Source: Triglochin maritima (taxonomy: Eukaryota > Streptophyta > Magnoliopsida > Alismatales > Juncaginaceae). From it: 64,000 nt of DNA. Under the pieces are notes generated by a model that did no database searches, was not told where the DNA came from, and saw nothing but the letters and a program-made list of their open reading frames with translations. Where the stretch lies: contig OY821789.1 of NCBI GenBank assembly GCA_963682175.1, positions 8,556,001 through 8,620,000 of the forward strand, written 5' to 3'. Numbering within the stretch: position 1 is the stretch's first letter; each line of letters starts with the position of its first letter. Positions 1 to 29,751 of this stretch are shown one piece after another. Both the position numbers and the translations under genes were made by a program.

Positions 1-2739
1 TTTTGCTTGTGATTGGTACTCAATGAGTGATTGGTACCTAATAATTTTGGGGAAGTCTAGAAATTCATTTTGTAATTTTGCCTCTCATAGTGGATGTCAG
101 AAAGTTTATCTAAGAGTGTGATTAGTTTGCAGAAATGGTGAAAGATCCATAACTAAAGTTTCATGACTTAGAATTCAAGAAAGCGTGGGAAGTCATTCAT
201 AACTCTGAAACTCACACGACTCAGTTCCTAGAGTTATTTTATAAGTTTTTCTGCAAACAAATCAACAAAAAAACATTATGGAAATCAATTCCCACACTTC
301 TAAGTTGAGTTTCTGCAAAACTTGATTTCTTGAGTTTCCATGCACACCCTAAGTATATGTTTTTTAAGTCATAGAAGTCTTTTTGGAACTTGAGTTTTAA
401 ATTTTGTTACAGTATTTCAAGATAACGATTACTTAAAAGTTATTTTATAAGTCAAATTCCCAACTTCTAGAAATTTCTATCTAGTACTAATCACACCCAC
501 AAAACTTTCGAAAAGTAGGGAATTGAACTTCCTGAATAATTTCTGAGTGATTTGTAGCCTTGAAACTTAAAAAAAATTGAAACTTGAGTTCTAAAGGAAG
601 TTTGGTGACTTAAAAATATGTACTCAGAATGAATTTTAGAACTTTTACTTTAAAATGATGGGAAGTCACGAAAATGAAGCCTTAGACTTCCATCAACTTT
701 TGAGATATCAATATCCTGTAGTTTTTATGTCGTATGATAAATCTAATCATTTATAGCTTGCGCCCAAGAATTATATGATATTGATGTACATAACCAAATG
801 GGAGATCCAACCAACACTCATTTCGCTATGTAATATTGTATTATGATAATGTACATCATATTTATTGTGGTAAATTATAGTTTACTTCTTCAACTATGAT
901 CGAATAAATCAAAAAACAAATCAACATATTAATCTTTTTTTCTCGATTTATTCGTGTTGTTTGTCAAATATACTTCTAATTTATCTTTGTGGTAAAATTC
1001 CAATCAAATCGGATGTCAAATTTTCATCAAATTTGGGAACCAATCAATACAAATTTGAGTAAAATCCGACATTCGATTAATTCTGACTGTAGCATAGGAC
1101 ATTAGAAATATGTTTAGTGAGCAATACAAAAAAATGTTAAGAAAAAACGACAAGTATATTGAAAAATAACAATTTTAATATTATATGATAAAAAATACGT
1201 CAAAATGTTACACAAATCAAAATTTAAAGAGCGTGACCGTGTGAGATCGATGTTTTAAAGTTTAAGAGATCAAAACCTCACTCTACTTCCATTTATCCGG
1301 TTAGCTATAGAAGATTTGTTACTTCGACATTTGACATGTTAGGCCCAACAACTAATCACAAAGGATGTATATTTGGTTATCTTAATTTATTATAATAGAT
1401 CCAAGTGTCAAGTGGTTAATTTGAAATTGGGCCTTCAAAGTGGGTTTGGACACTGCCCACTATATGGACCAAGTCCAGAGTCCAGGCACTGAAATGCAGT
1501 AAAATTAAATTTTGGGTTCATTAATTAGGTAAAATGTACCAGTACAGTACATTGAGCATTTAAGTTAATTTCGTGCACCCGATTTTATTCATTCCATCAT
1601 ACTGTGAGATTACTCTGCGTCTGTGTTGGCAACATTGTTGGTTTCTTCGAATCTCACATTTCCATCGCCCAAATACGTATAGGAATTTCAATTTTCCCAT
1701 CAGGAGGGACAATTTCTCCGAAATCAGTGAAACTCAAATGTGTTAACCGAAGTATCGGTAAGATATGAGTTTAATTGTGCAAAAAATTCAAGTTAGTTCG
1801 TGTAGAGTTTTAGTACAAGCTCAAAATCTTATTAACTTTTAAATTTGATTCTTAATCCAGGGTTGGGAGAATCAAGACCGTTAATTGAAGGGTAATTTGT
1901 GATGTGGATAGCATTCAATAATTAATTAAGTAATTGATAAGTTAGATTTAGGTTTGAAATTTATTATACTTAATAAAAGTAATGATATTAAATTAACAAG
2001 TCGGTATGATGGCAAATTGTTGTAAGGGTCAACTCTTGACTCCTAACTCGCGTCGTTTAATCTGTGTATCAAACAAGTTCAAACTCATTCACACGTCGAA
2101 ACATCTAACCCTATTGACTCTAAATGGGATTGGTTAAATCTGATCACCCACACTTTTAGCCTGAAAAGATAAATTACAATGAGTTGTTAGGAAGAAATAT
2201 GAGAATAATATGAAGTTGTAACATGCATAGTAATTAGTAGGACTGAAATATTGTTATATATATTTAACATAACTGTAACAGAATTTTCATAGTTGAAATT
2301 CATTCTTAAGTCTTTGGAATGTGAGAAACAATTACAGTACTTTTTAATTCCAAACGTTCACATTCTATTTTAATTACATATATTTCTTCTAATTTCGAAT
2401 ATCACTTGTAATGTTTTTTTTTTGATGATGTGAGTTTCAAAGAAGGTCATCATAAAATCCAAGATATGGTCACATGGAAACCAAGGTTCGAGATTTTAAT
2501 CTAATCCACACAGATAAATGGCATTTCTGTACATAAATTAATAAAATTTACAAAACATACATCAAAATAGAAAAATTACAAAAAGAAAACCCATTCTTCC
2601 CAAACTCCACCCATCTTCTCTAATCCTTGAACATCTTGTTCACCTCCTTATGCTTTGTACAAAAAATTAAAAATTAGGACATAACATACATACACAAATG
2701 CCATATCATAGTAGATTAGACACAATAGAATTATGTATG
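1..2739. other. AT-rich intergenic DNA, no gene recognised
   Basis: I see no convincing reading frame, RNA gene or complete transposon here. The first 700 bases repeat phrases such as gaagtcat and gagtttctgcaaa that recur loosely near 31.0-31.3 kb, so part may be an old dispersed repeat. This is impression by eye, not alignment. Confidence 0.4.
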
Positions 2740-2743
2740 TTAA

Positions 2744-3067
2744 TTATAATTCAAGATGAAAACGTAGTCGAAGTTCGAGTGGTGGTTTGAAATATACCTT
2801 GACCCGTCCCAAAATACCCTTGGGATCAAACTCCATTTTTCTCTTCAAAAACCTCTCCCATTTCTTCCCAAAATGTCTCTGCCATCCTTTCGAATTGTGA
2901 TGGTATGGAAGGTATTGTTTGCATCCAATTTGGTTCTTGTGGCAGAACCGTAGTATGCGATCGTTTTGTCTGTTCAAGTACTCTAATGTTTGTGTTTCTT
3001 CACTAGAGTCGTTTACTGCAGATCGTAAAAATGCCACCAAATAGAACACTTCCTCCTCTGGTACAAT
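2744..3067 (-). pseudogene. Cytokinin dehydrogenase (CKX) terminal exon, truncated and frameshifted
   Basis: CKX enzymes are FAD oxidoreductases that cleave the side chain of cytokinins. The reverse strand encodes the C-terminal substrate-domain end of the family: VFYLVAFLRSAV, then LEYLNRQNDRILRFC, then GCKQYLPY, HFGKKWERF and RKMEFDPKGIL. The family normally ends in a GQ-x-IF motif; here the open frame gives GRVKVYF, but a +1 shift near 2808-2812 reads GTGQGIFQ followed by a stop, so one base appears to be missing. The exon is cut at 3067/3068 by an LTR ending in CA, and no upstream CKX exon (FAD-binding domain) is seen on this strand. Family assignment is strong; loss of function is inferred from truncation plus frameshift. 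Confidence 0.8.
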
Positions 3068-4515
3068 TGTTAGAACCCAAACCTAGATTAGAGGGTTAAT
3101 GGAGATTAAGGAAGTGATTAGCATGGGAAAGTGGGGTTGTGCAGTGCTTTGCTTGAGGAAGAGGTGACGTGAATAGTGTCGGCGTGGAGGGTGATGGGTG
3201 AGGGTGTAGGGCACTGTTGGTGATGATGAGTTTTGTTGGGTTTTAGGAGAGAAAACGTTTTCCTTTCTCATTTCCTTTCTCCTTCATTCTTGCACCAAAC
3301 CCATCCCTCTCTCACTATTTCCTTTCCAGCGGCACCAGAGGACTCGGAGGCTCCGACGTGAGGAGGTCGTCGCGAGGAGGAGGTCGCGCGCGAGGAGGTG
3401 ACGGAGGCGTGAGCGGTGCTCCGACGTTTTGTCGTCTTCTTTGAGGTATGCCGCTCTCTAGTGTGATTTTGTTGTTAACCCTCGTGGTATGGTTGTGTTG
3501 GTCGGTCGGAGGAGGTCGGAGACCTCTCCGACGGTGTGTTTTGATGAAGAAACCTCGGCTGGTGCGAGGTTGAAGACGACCAACGGTCGACCGCGCCCTT
3601 CGGGCGGTCGACCGAATGCATGTATTTTGTCTGTCTGTCGTGTTTCGGTCGACCGGTTCCTTGTGTTCGGTCGACCAGAACTTAAGTGTACTGGGTCAAT
3701 TATGCTTGTTCGGTCGACCGTCATATGACGTAGAAATACTAGGTTGACCCTGTTAGTTTTCGGTCGACCGAGACCCCTAAGTCGGTCGACCGATAGATTT
3801 GAATTTGATGTTGACCAGACTCCGGATTTTGATCTCGTATCGGTCAACCGGTTTTAGATCTCGGTTCGACCGTTTGGGACTTAGGTTTTGCGCAGTGAGT
3901 TCGATCGACGCAGACTTTCGGTCGACCGATTTCCTTGTGAAAGCGGTCGACCGGGTTGCCTCTTTCGGTCGATCGTTTCTGCACAGAACTGAACTCCTTG
4001 TTCCCTTTTTGAATGTCAACTTTGTCCACGGACACCTGTCATCGCCTTGTGCGTGAACCGGGAGGTGACGGTGGGCGCGTTCCGCGTGCCTGCCCAGGGA
4101 CCGCCGTGTGGAAAAGTGTGGGTGTTCGGGACGCGTCACCTCCATGTATGGACCGTGACTAAGATGATGAATTGATTGGACTCATTGTAGTATAGCAGGC
4201 ACGAGGGATCGCGGATCCCAATGTTTGATGTTTGTGCGGGCACGCAACTGGCGTTAGGTGATGTGACTACCGGCCTATGGGCTACGGAGGTCGCTGCCCT
4301 GCTTTTATAGCGGCGTGGTTGGTGTTTACGGCTCGTGGAGCCTGATGACCTGGCAGACTTCGGTCTGGACCCGTCCGATGCTGTGCCGGACGTTTGTGAT
4401 GGACCACCGATGCTGTGCCGGTGATGTCGTCGAGGTTGTGTCGGCGATGATGATTGTTGGGCCGAGGCTGTTCCGGCTATGTTGATTCCTCGACTGGGCC
4501 AATCTTTTGACCATT
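3068..4515 (-). mobile_element. Truncated Ty3-type retrotransposon LTR, reverse orientation
   Basis: This is a diverged reverse-complement relative of the solo LTR at 7604-9850. Shared blocks in the same order include the GGTCGACCG-rich zone, the stretch around 4050-4150 that matches 8590-8700, and a TATA-like box (4302-4309 on the minus strand) matching 8448-8455. On the minus strand the LTR ends in CTAACA at 3068, where it interrupts the CKX exon. Homology to the other LTR stops near 4500-4515, so about the first 660 bases of the LTR are missing. Small open frames here are translations of the repeat and are not genes. Confidence 0.72.
3590..3975. repeat. CGGTCGACCG palindrome cluster (Ty3-type LTR, left copy)
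   Basis: Eight exact copies of the self-complementary decamer CGGTCGACCG plus several one-base variants (for example CGGTCAACCG and CGGTCGATCG) lie in under 400 bases, irregularly spaced at about 15-60 bases. The same cluster is present at 8778-9270 in the related LTR. Confidence 0.9.
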
Positions 4516-4699
4516 AAATATATATGTGTATCTCACTTGCATTTTATAGTGTGGTACCAAACTATCATTTAGAAGTAAAAGAGTGGTGAAGTACTTCAAC
4601 TCCACCAATAAAAAAATTTCTCCAATGTGGGACTAAACTTCAACACATGCGACCATACACACACATGTGATAGTTACATTGATGTAACTATTTTTAAAT

Positions 4700-4905
4700 T
4701 CACATTATTCTTATACAAAATAAATCCACATAAATTCTTACACAAAATAAATCCCAAAAAATTACGTTAATTCTTAAACAAAATAAATCTAAAAAAATTA
4801 CGTTAATTCTTACACGAAATAAATCCCAAAAAATTGATTTTTTTTCTTATACAAAATAAATCTACATAAATTCTTATACGAAATAAATCCAAAAAAATAA
4901 ACAAA
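4700..4905. repeat. AT-rich tandem repeat beside a CACTA end
   Basis: About five or six imperfect copies of a 35-45 base unit containing attcttacacaaaataaatc run directly into the CACTA terminus on the right. It may be subterminal sequence of that element; its other end was not found. Confidence 0.65.
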
Positions 4906-4919
4906 AAATATTTTCTTCT

Positions 4920-5073
4920 TTCAGGAGGTATAGGCGTCGGTTATACTAAAAAACCGACGTTTATACAAACAGATAGACGTCGGATGTTCATCCGACGTCT
5001 ATACCTATAGACATCAGATGTTTTTACATCCGACGTCTATTCGGTGACGTCTATTGAGCATTCTGCAGTAGTG
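4920..5073. mobile_element. CACTA (En/Spm-like) transposon terminus
   Basis: Reading leftward from 5073 the sequence begins CACTACTGCAGAAT, the signature end of CACTA elements, followed by inverted subterminal repeats built on AGACGTCGG and its complement CCGACGTCT. The same family terminates at 60990. No transposase and no second terminus were found nearby, so this is a remnant or an element whose other end has been lost. Confidence 0.75.
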
Positions 5074-5489
5074 TTATGAATGTTAGGTGTCAAAAGAATT
5101 ATGTGGATAAGACTTGTAAGAGACTAGACTTACAATACCTGCTTGGCTTATGTTATGGATGTCTATTGTTGTCTATGGTTGTTACATGCTTTGTTTGTGT
5201 TATATGCTAAGTTGGTTACATGCTTGTCTCTCTCAGGTACAAACAAAACCATATACAACCATCAACTTCAAGAGAATATCGGATATGAACATAACATTAG
5301 ACATATATATTGAAATAAACATCCACACAACAACCCACCACTACTCAACGATTACAAGACCCAAAATACTACCTAAAGTCACCAACAACACCACATCCAA
5401 CAAGCAGAAGTACTGCATCCAGAAAGGGTCAATTACAATACCACATCCAAGAAACCACTTCAACATCAATCACAACTAGCCAGCACATA

Positions 5490-6143
5490 CTAATGCCACA
5501 ACCACTTCATCACCAACCCAATCACAACAACCACACATAAATTCAAAACCATATCGACCTTCTGGATGAAGCACTTGGTGTCACCAATGAAAGTCTGCAT
5601 GTCACGAACTGAGGCCCTAACCTCCAAGCAAGTTAAGTTTGTGTCGACTAAGTCATTCTTCAGCTCCTCGACCTTCCTGACCACACGTACTTCTCCAACA
5701 CCATTTCATGGAACCTCTCCACATGACTTCTAACGGCTACACTAGCCCCTTCATCACCATCAATCCAGCGGAAAAGGTCGCACTTCTTTCGATCAGGTTC
5801 CTGAAATAACATACGTATTTTATCAAACACTTGCAGTGCGCCTAAGTAAACTAGTACTTTGGTAAACAAAATTGAGACTTCATACACTCCAATAGTGAGG
5901 GCAGCGCCAAAAGACGACGCCCATATGACCACTCCTTCCTAGAAGCGTAAATCTGTGAGAGTAATCTGCAATCACAAATAGGACTATACTCGTCGGTGAG
6001 ATGATCTGAGAGGCGACGAGCATTGGAGGTCGACGACGTGTCTGCTTACTTTGGGGACGGAGTGGTGTAGTAGTTGGGGGGGGGGAGGGGGGGGGTCCTC
6101 GAGTTGGAGGTCGAACCGAGGGAAATAGCATCTGCGAGTGCAA
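5490..6143 (-). pseudogene. GRF-type zinc-finger protein relic
   Basis: On the minus strand fragments in different frames add up to a plant GRF-zinc-finger protein: ICDCR, then EWSYGRR, then FWRCPHYWS, an intron-like gap, then DRKKCDLFRWIDGDEG, and finally a helical region ending in a membrane-like segment (VVVVIGLVMKWLW). GRF fingers use a C-x-C...C...C pattern in which FW-x-CP and C-x-LF-x-W are diagnostic. At least two frame changes are needed (between GRR and FWRCP, and after EKYV), so the gene is broken. Small single-finger GRF proteins with a C-terminal membrane helix are abundant and often decayed in plant genomes. No function is claimed. Confidence 0.6.
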
Positions 6144-7598
6144 CTACCTCTTTGTCGGTCTGGAAGGCCGTTACCATTCGGGAGGTCGAATAGTCTAGGG
6201 CTAAGGAGTATCTGAAGTTGTAGCTGAAGGCGGGAGGGATTATCTGTTGGTAATTAGTTATTAATTACTTAACTAATCATTAGCACTTGTAATCATTTCG
6301 TTTACGGTAGCAATTTAGGAATTTTCTTGTCCAAATCAAGTCCAGAGGTTAGTCTAGCTAATTTTGTTTAGTGTAGGGTCGATTTACTGTAGCAATTCAG
6401 GGATTTTCTTGTCTAGATCAAGTCCAGAGGTCAGTCCAGCATCCAGATGTATTATTGTAGCAATTTAGGGATTTTATTTCTGCTAATGGAACGGACTGCG
6501 TACGACAAACATGTCTAAATGGGATTTTGTAACGGACACCCAACGATGTGGGTCCCACTAACGATCCGGGTGCAAGTAGATAAAGTTGTGTGCGTCAGAG
6601 GTGCACAACGCCAATTATAGAAAATACGGATGCACGCGACCAATTTAACTCCAAACCATATGCACAAACCCAATTGACCCAATTACATATTACAACTAAT
6701 TTACGAGTGATAATGTAAACAGTAGGTGGAGGTATTTCCACAACAGTTGGGAATGCTTCAATTGTACCCTCACCCCCTCATCATCGGCTGGCACATCCGC
6801 TGCTTCAACTTCGTCGGTCCTGGTTGTTTTCTTCCGAGGTCCATGAATTTGCATCAACTTGATCTGTCGTACCGACCAAAGTCAACAACTGTGAGGTCGT
6901 GACGTGGACATCTGTTTATATATATATAGAGAGAGAGAGAGAAGATGTGTACATCTGTTAGTTAACAAAGTTTAGTATTTGTAAGCTTTAACTTACCATG
7001 CTCACAACTTATGTCTAATCAAACATTTAAATATATGGTTTGTCTGATAGAGGGTTGTCGAAAATGAACCTAGTCACCCGTAATGTCCTTTTTCGTGCGT
7101 ATTTTAATGACTATCCATTTTGATTTTGTGCGGCTAAAAGATAATTAGGTCCCTAGCTTTTGTCAAAAGCGTCATCCAAATTGTGAAAAGAAAGAAAATG
7201 GACACGCATCGGACATCTACTTAAATGAGCATAGAATGGGAGAAATGGTAAGGAAAAGATTAAAGGATGAAAAACAGTTAATCAACAATTGAAACGCACC
7301 CTATTATCTTTTACACGCACACTTGGCCATAACAACTTCATGGAACTCAAGTTATGGATATTAATGAAATGTTCGTGCACTGATACGTTTTTTCTTCTCA
7401 ATTGCCAAAAATAAATTAGACTTCTCCAATGAAAAACTAACCCAACCTATACAAAAAAGGTTGAGTCATACATGGGTGATCATGGATTTAAAGCATAGTA
7501 AGTAACCCAAGTGATAAGTTGATTGGTACCATACAAAGTGACATACGATGACACATGAATCATCCACTATAAGTCGTCATGTCATACATTTTTGCACT
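6144..7598. other. Non-coding stretch with short repeats
   Basis: No gene recognised. It holds a G-rich run just to the left (6079-6099, G10-A-G9), a degenerate tandem repeat at 6307-6480, and a TA/GA microsatellite at about 6916-6945. Confidence 0.4.
6307..6480. repeat. Degenerate tandem repeat, about 82-base unit
   Basis: The phrase gtagcaattyagg-attttcttgtc is seen at about 6307 and 6389 followed each time by an atcaagtccagaggt block, and a third partial copy begins at about 6457. Confidence 0.7.
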
Positions 7599-8447
7599 AT
7601 TATTGTAACATCCCGAAACAGCGGAAATTTAAAAAATTATAATCAAGACAATGGAACTCAATAATCAAAGACGGGACTGTTACTTCTCATAAAACAAATA
7701 GCGGTGCACCAAATTACATCAGAGTTTGTCAAAAATGATACATGATTACTACAGAACAACAAGGAAGATAAATGTAATCATGTCGACCTCAATGGTCCGA
7801 GTAGAGGATCCGACTCCAAAATGCGCGTGTCCGCCGATCACCACCCAACTGGACCTCCTGTGATCCTGAAAAATATATAACAACAATGCCTGAGTTTCCA
7901 GAAGGAAACCCCGTATGTCAACTCACCTATATGCATGCATTACTGCGCAATGAACCTATCATACTAATAGCATGTCAAGACATCGACAGAAAGGAAAACA
8001 GTTCCCCCGAAGGGTAAAACATGACATCAGTCCGACAGTCAACATCGGGTCTCCCGAGGAGACCTACTGCAGGCACATGCAGTCTTACAGCACGCGACAT
8101 CGCACCCCCCACACGCGGCTACGCTACTCAAGAGTTCGGCAGGGAGCCTCTGTCACGCCTGCGGGCCGATAGAATACAGATCTGCAAATCTCTGTGGTCG
8201 GAGCCACGGGGACCAACGGGGCCGTCGCCCGAAAGGTATAACAACATCTCGATAGGTGCCTAGTCGAGGAATCAACATAGCCGGAACAGCCTCGGCCCAA
8301 CAATCATCATCGTCGGCACAACCTCGGCGGCATCACCGGCACAGCATCGATGGTCCATCACAAACGTCCGGCACAACATCGGACGGGTCCAGACGGAAGT
8401 CTGTAAGGTCATCAGGCTCCACGAGCCGCAAACACCAACCGCGCCGC

Positions 8448-8455
8448 TATAAAAG
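8448..8455 (+). promoter_or_regulatory. TATA-like box of the Ty3-type LTR
   Basis: TATAAAAG in a GC-rich context within the LTR, conserved at the matching place of the inverted LTR (4302-4309, minus strand). It implies a transcription start near 8480. Confidence 0.5.
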
Positions 8456-8777
8456 CAGGGCAGCGACCTCCGTAGCCCATAGGCCGGTAGTCACCTCACC
8501 CAACGCCAGTTGCGTGCCCGCACAAACATCAAACATTGGGATCTGCGATCCCTCAGGCCTGTTATACTACAATGAGTCCAATCATTTATCAACTTAGTCA
8601 CGGTCCATACATGGAGGTGACGCGTCCCGAACACCCACACTTTTCCACACGGCGGTCCCTGGGCAGGCACGCAACACGCGCCCACCGTCACCTCCCGGCT
8701 CACGCACAAGGTGAGGACACGGGTTTCCGTGGACAAAGTTGGTATTCAAAAAGGGAACCAGGAATTCTGTCCTGGGC

Positions 8778-9270
8778 CTAAACGGTCGACCGGAAGAGGT
8801 GATTCGGTCGACCGGTTCCAGAAAGGAATCGGTCGACCGTACGCCTATCACGGTCTACCGCTGCGCTCAAAACACAATCCCCAACGGTCGAACAAGGGTC
8901 TAAAACCGGTCGACCGAACGAGGTCAAAATCTGGAGTCTGGTCAACATCAAAATCAACACTATCGGTCGACCGACTCAGGGGTCCCGGTCGACCGAAAAC
9001 TAACAGGGTCAACCTAGTATTCTAGGTCATAAAACGGTCGAACGCAAACATACAACGGTCGAACAAGCATACATAATAAATCAGTACACTTAAGTTCCGG
9101 TCGAACATCCCTAAGGAACCGGTCGACCGAAACACAACAGGCACTCCCAACTCACCAGCAAAATGCACTACCGGTCGACCGCCACGAGGCATCGTTCGAC
9201 CGGTGAATGTTAAAGTCGGGCAAAAACACAACATCGGTCGACCGCCCGAAGGGATCCGGTCGACCGTTGG
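8778..9270. repeat. CGGTCGACCG palindrome cluster (solo LTR)
   Basis: Ten exact decamers plus several degenerate copies (CGGTCTACCG, CGGTCGAACA and similar), irregularly spaced. They lie downstream of the LTR TATA-like box, unlike in the copia LTRs where the same motif lies upstream of the promoter. Confidence 0.9.
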
Positions 9271-9855
9271 TCGTCTTCAACCTCGTGCCAGCCAAGGATT
9301 TACGAAGAAACTCGCCGCCGGAGAGGTCTCCGACCTCTCCCGACCGACCAACACCTCCCCCGCACTTGGGGAGCAAGCAAACCACACTAATGAGTCGACA
9401 TACCTTTCTTGCGTTTAATTCAGCGATCACCGGAGCTCCGCTCGCAATCCACTCCGGTAAGCAACTCGGACACCCGCTCCACTCGCACTAAGCTCCACCC
9501 AACTCAAGGCTACGATCACACCATCTTCTTGCTCGTCATAGTTGTTTCCTTCGTCGTCGATCAATGAAGCTGAGGGGGAGAGAGATAAAGACTTGGTGTG
9601 AGAAGGAAATGAAAGAAGAAGAGGAAACATGAGGAAGAAAGGTGGTGTGTGAGTTTCTCCCACCAAACACGCATCCACACACACAACAGCACACTCATAC
9701 TTCCTTCACGTCACCAACACTTCACCACCAGCATTCCATCCCATCAAACACACCTCTTCGTCACGTCACCCACACCTCCTCCATACCTCCATCACATCCA
9801 ACACCCATTAACCACTAATATACTTCCTAATTAAACTCAAGGATATAACAATTAT

Positions 9856-10788
9856 AGCTTAGACTTTTCATTTTCATTTTATTATGTCAAACATACCACG
9901 GAATCATGACTTTTCCATGGATAACTTCGGTTGTTTCACTCTCGTTGGCTTACGAAATCATTACATATGACGCTATTACTTTTCAATGGCAAGCATTTCG
10001 TTTTTTTCAACTTACAACGAAAAACTTGCGTATGAACATGGCAAACAAGTGGATCCTCAAGCAAACCACTAAAGAAGGTAAGGGGTATGTATCTGATATG
10101 CTGATATCAACTTCGAGGGTTCAAATGGTTAATAATTGATACAAATGGAAGGATATGATGTGAACCATAGAAGAGGGAAAAAAGGATATAGAATTATAGA
10201 TGCAAACAACCTAACTGAATGAGATCCAGAAATCCATAAGAGGATGGACATATTTTAGGTTACCAAAGTTATGGATAAAAACAACTGGTTATGGAACAAC
10301 ATAAGAGGATTTGCTCTGACATTACGCCTGCTGCTGAGAATGAAGGATAAATGAATTTCTATGAAACAAACCTCATTTTTCAGGCTTAGCTTAGTAAATA
10401 ATTACGGATCAACGATTGTCTAAATCTCCTTCGTAAGTCCACATTATCATTGTATGAATCACCTGAAAACAATACTCATCATACTATCTAACAAAGTTGG
10501 TGCCAAGGTTGTTAGTTAGGAGTTATCATCAACCGAACTTCATTTACAAAAGGTTGCTGAACATGGTGACTCCTGCATCAGTAATTTTTCCTATCAGAGC
10601 ACAAACAACATCGGGATCCAAAATCCCAACTTCCTGATTCATAATCCCTTTCTCAACAGAATAAGATCATTCAATGTCTCGCTCAAAGGACAAGATTGCT
10701 GGGGTGGCTGCTCCAAGGAGAAGACAAACACTGAATCCAGAGTTCAGCTCTCGAATTATCTTATATCCTCCGGGCACGTCAATAAGAA
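9856..10788. other. Spacer and 3' flank of the WD40 gene
   Basis: No gene recognised. The part next to 10789 should contain the 3' untranslated region of the minus-strand WD40 gene; I did not identify a clear polyadenylation site. Confidence 0.4.
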
Positions 10789-29390
<18,602 letters not shown>

Positions 29391-29488
29391 GGTTCAGGTG
29401 GGCATGGTAGGGTTTGGAGTGGAAGGATCGGATTTGGGATCGGAGATGAAATTGAGATTGGATCTCAGCCGGCGGGGAGTGTTCCAGG

Positions 29489-29496
29489 TATTTATA
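29489..29496 (-). promoter_or_regulatory. TATA box of the WD40 gene
   Basis: TATAAATA on the minus strand, about 100 bases upstream of the ATG at 29390; it predicts a start near 29460 and a leader of about 70 bases. Confidence 0.5.
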
Positions 29497-29751
29497 TGTT
29501 TTCCGAGAGACCGTCGGTCATCTGCTCTGTAAGTCAATTCTTCTGCTTTTTTATTAAAAAATGTATTTTTATATAATAGTAGTTCATTTTTGTCGGTCCT
29601 GTCTTTTTTTTATATATAAAAGTTGATGGCATTAATAAAAGGATATTAAGGATGTTAAGGATTTTACGAACACAACGTGTTTGAAAATACAAAATCCCAC
29701 AAAGTGGGTAAATAGTCTGAGTTTTGAGACATCTCCAGCACACCTGAATCA

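Larger units (their letters stand above)
7604..9850 (+). mobile_element. Solo LTR of a Ty3-type retrotransposon (2247 bp)
   Basis: The element starts TGTAACATCCCG and ends GGATATAACA, i.e. TG...CA. It is flanked on both sides by the 5-base duplication ATTAT (7599-7603 and 9851-9855), which proves an integrase-type insertion with both ends present. No internal domain lies between the duplications, so this is a solo LTR formed by LTR-LTR recombination. The TGTAACATCCC start and great length recall LTRs of plant Ty3 chromovirus-type elements; lineage is inference. A TATA-like box at 8448 suggests plus-strand transcription. The region 8778-9270 carries ten exact CGGTCGACCG decamers. Small open frames here are not genes. 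Confidence 0.88.

Noticed and set aside
3458..4145. Overlapping open frames of 80-130 codons
   Set aside because: They are translations of a GC-rich LTR, matched by similar frames in the inverted LTR at 8491-9491.
5150..5479. Plus-strand 109-codon frame starting with a Cys/Tyr-rich hydrophobic segment
   Set aside because: No family resemblance, AT-rich Asn/Thr/Ile composition and no splice or promoter context.
9427..9684. Minus-strand 85-codon frame ending in the LTR
   Set aside because: Low-complexity Ser/Leu composition inside the solo LTR, no motif.
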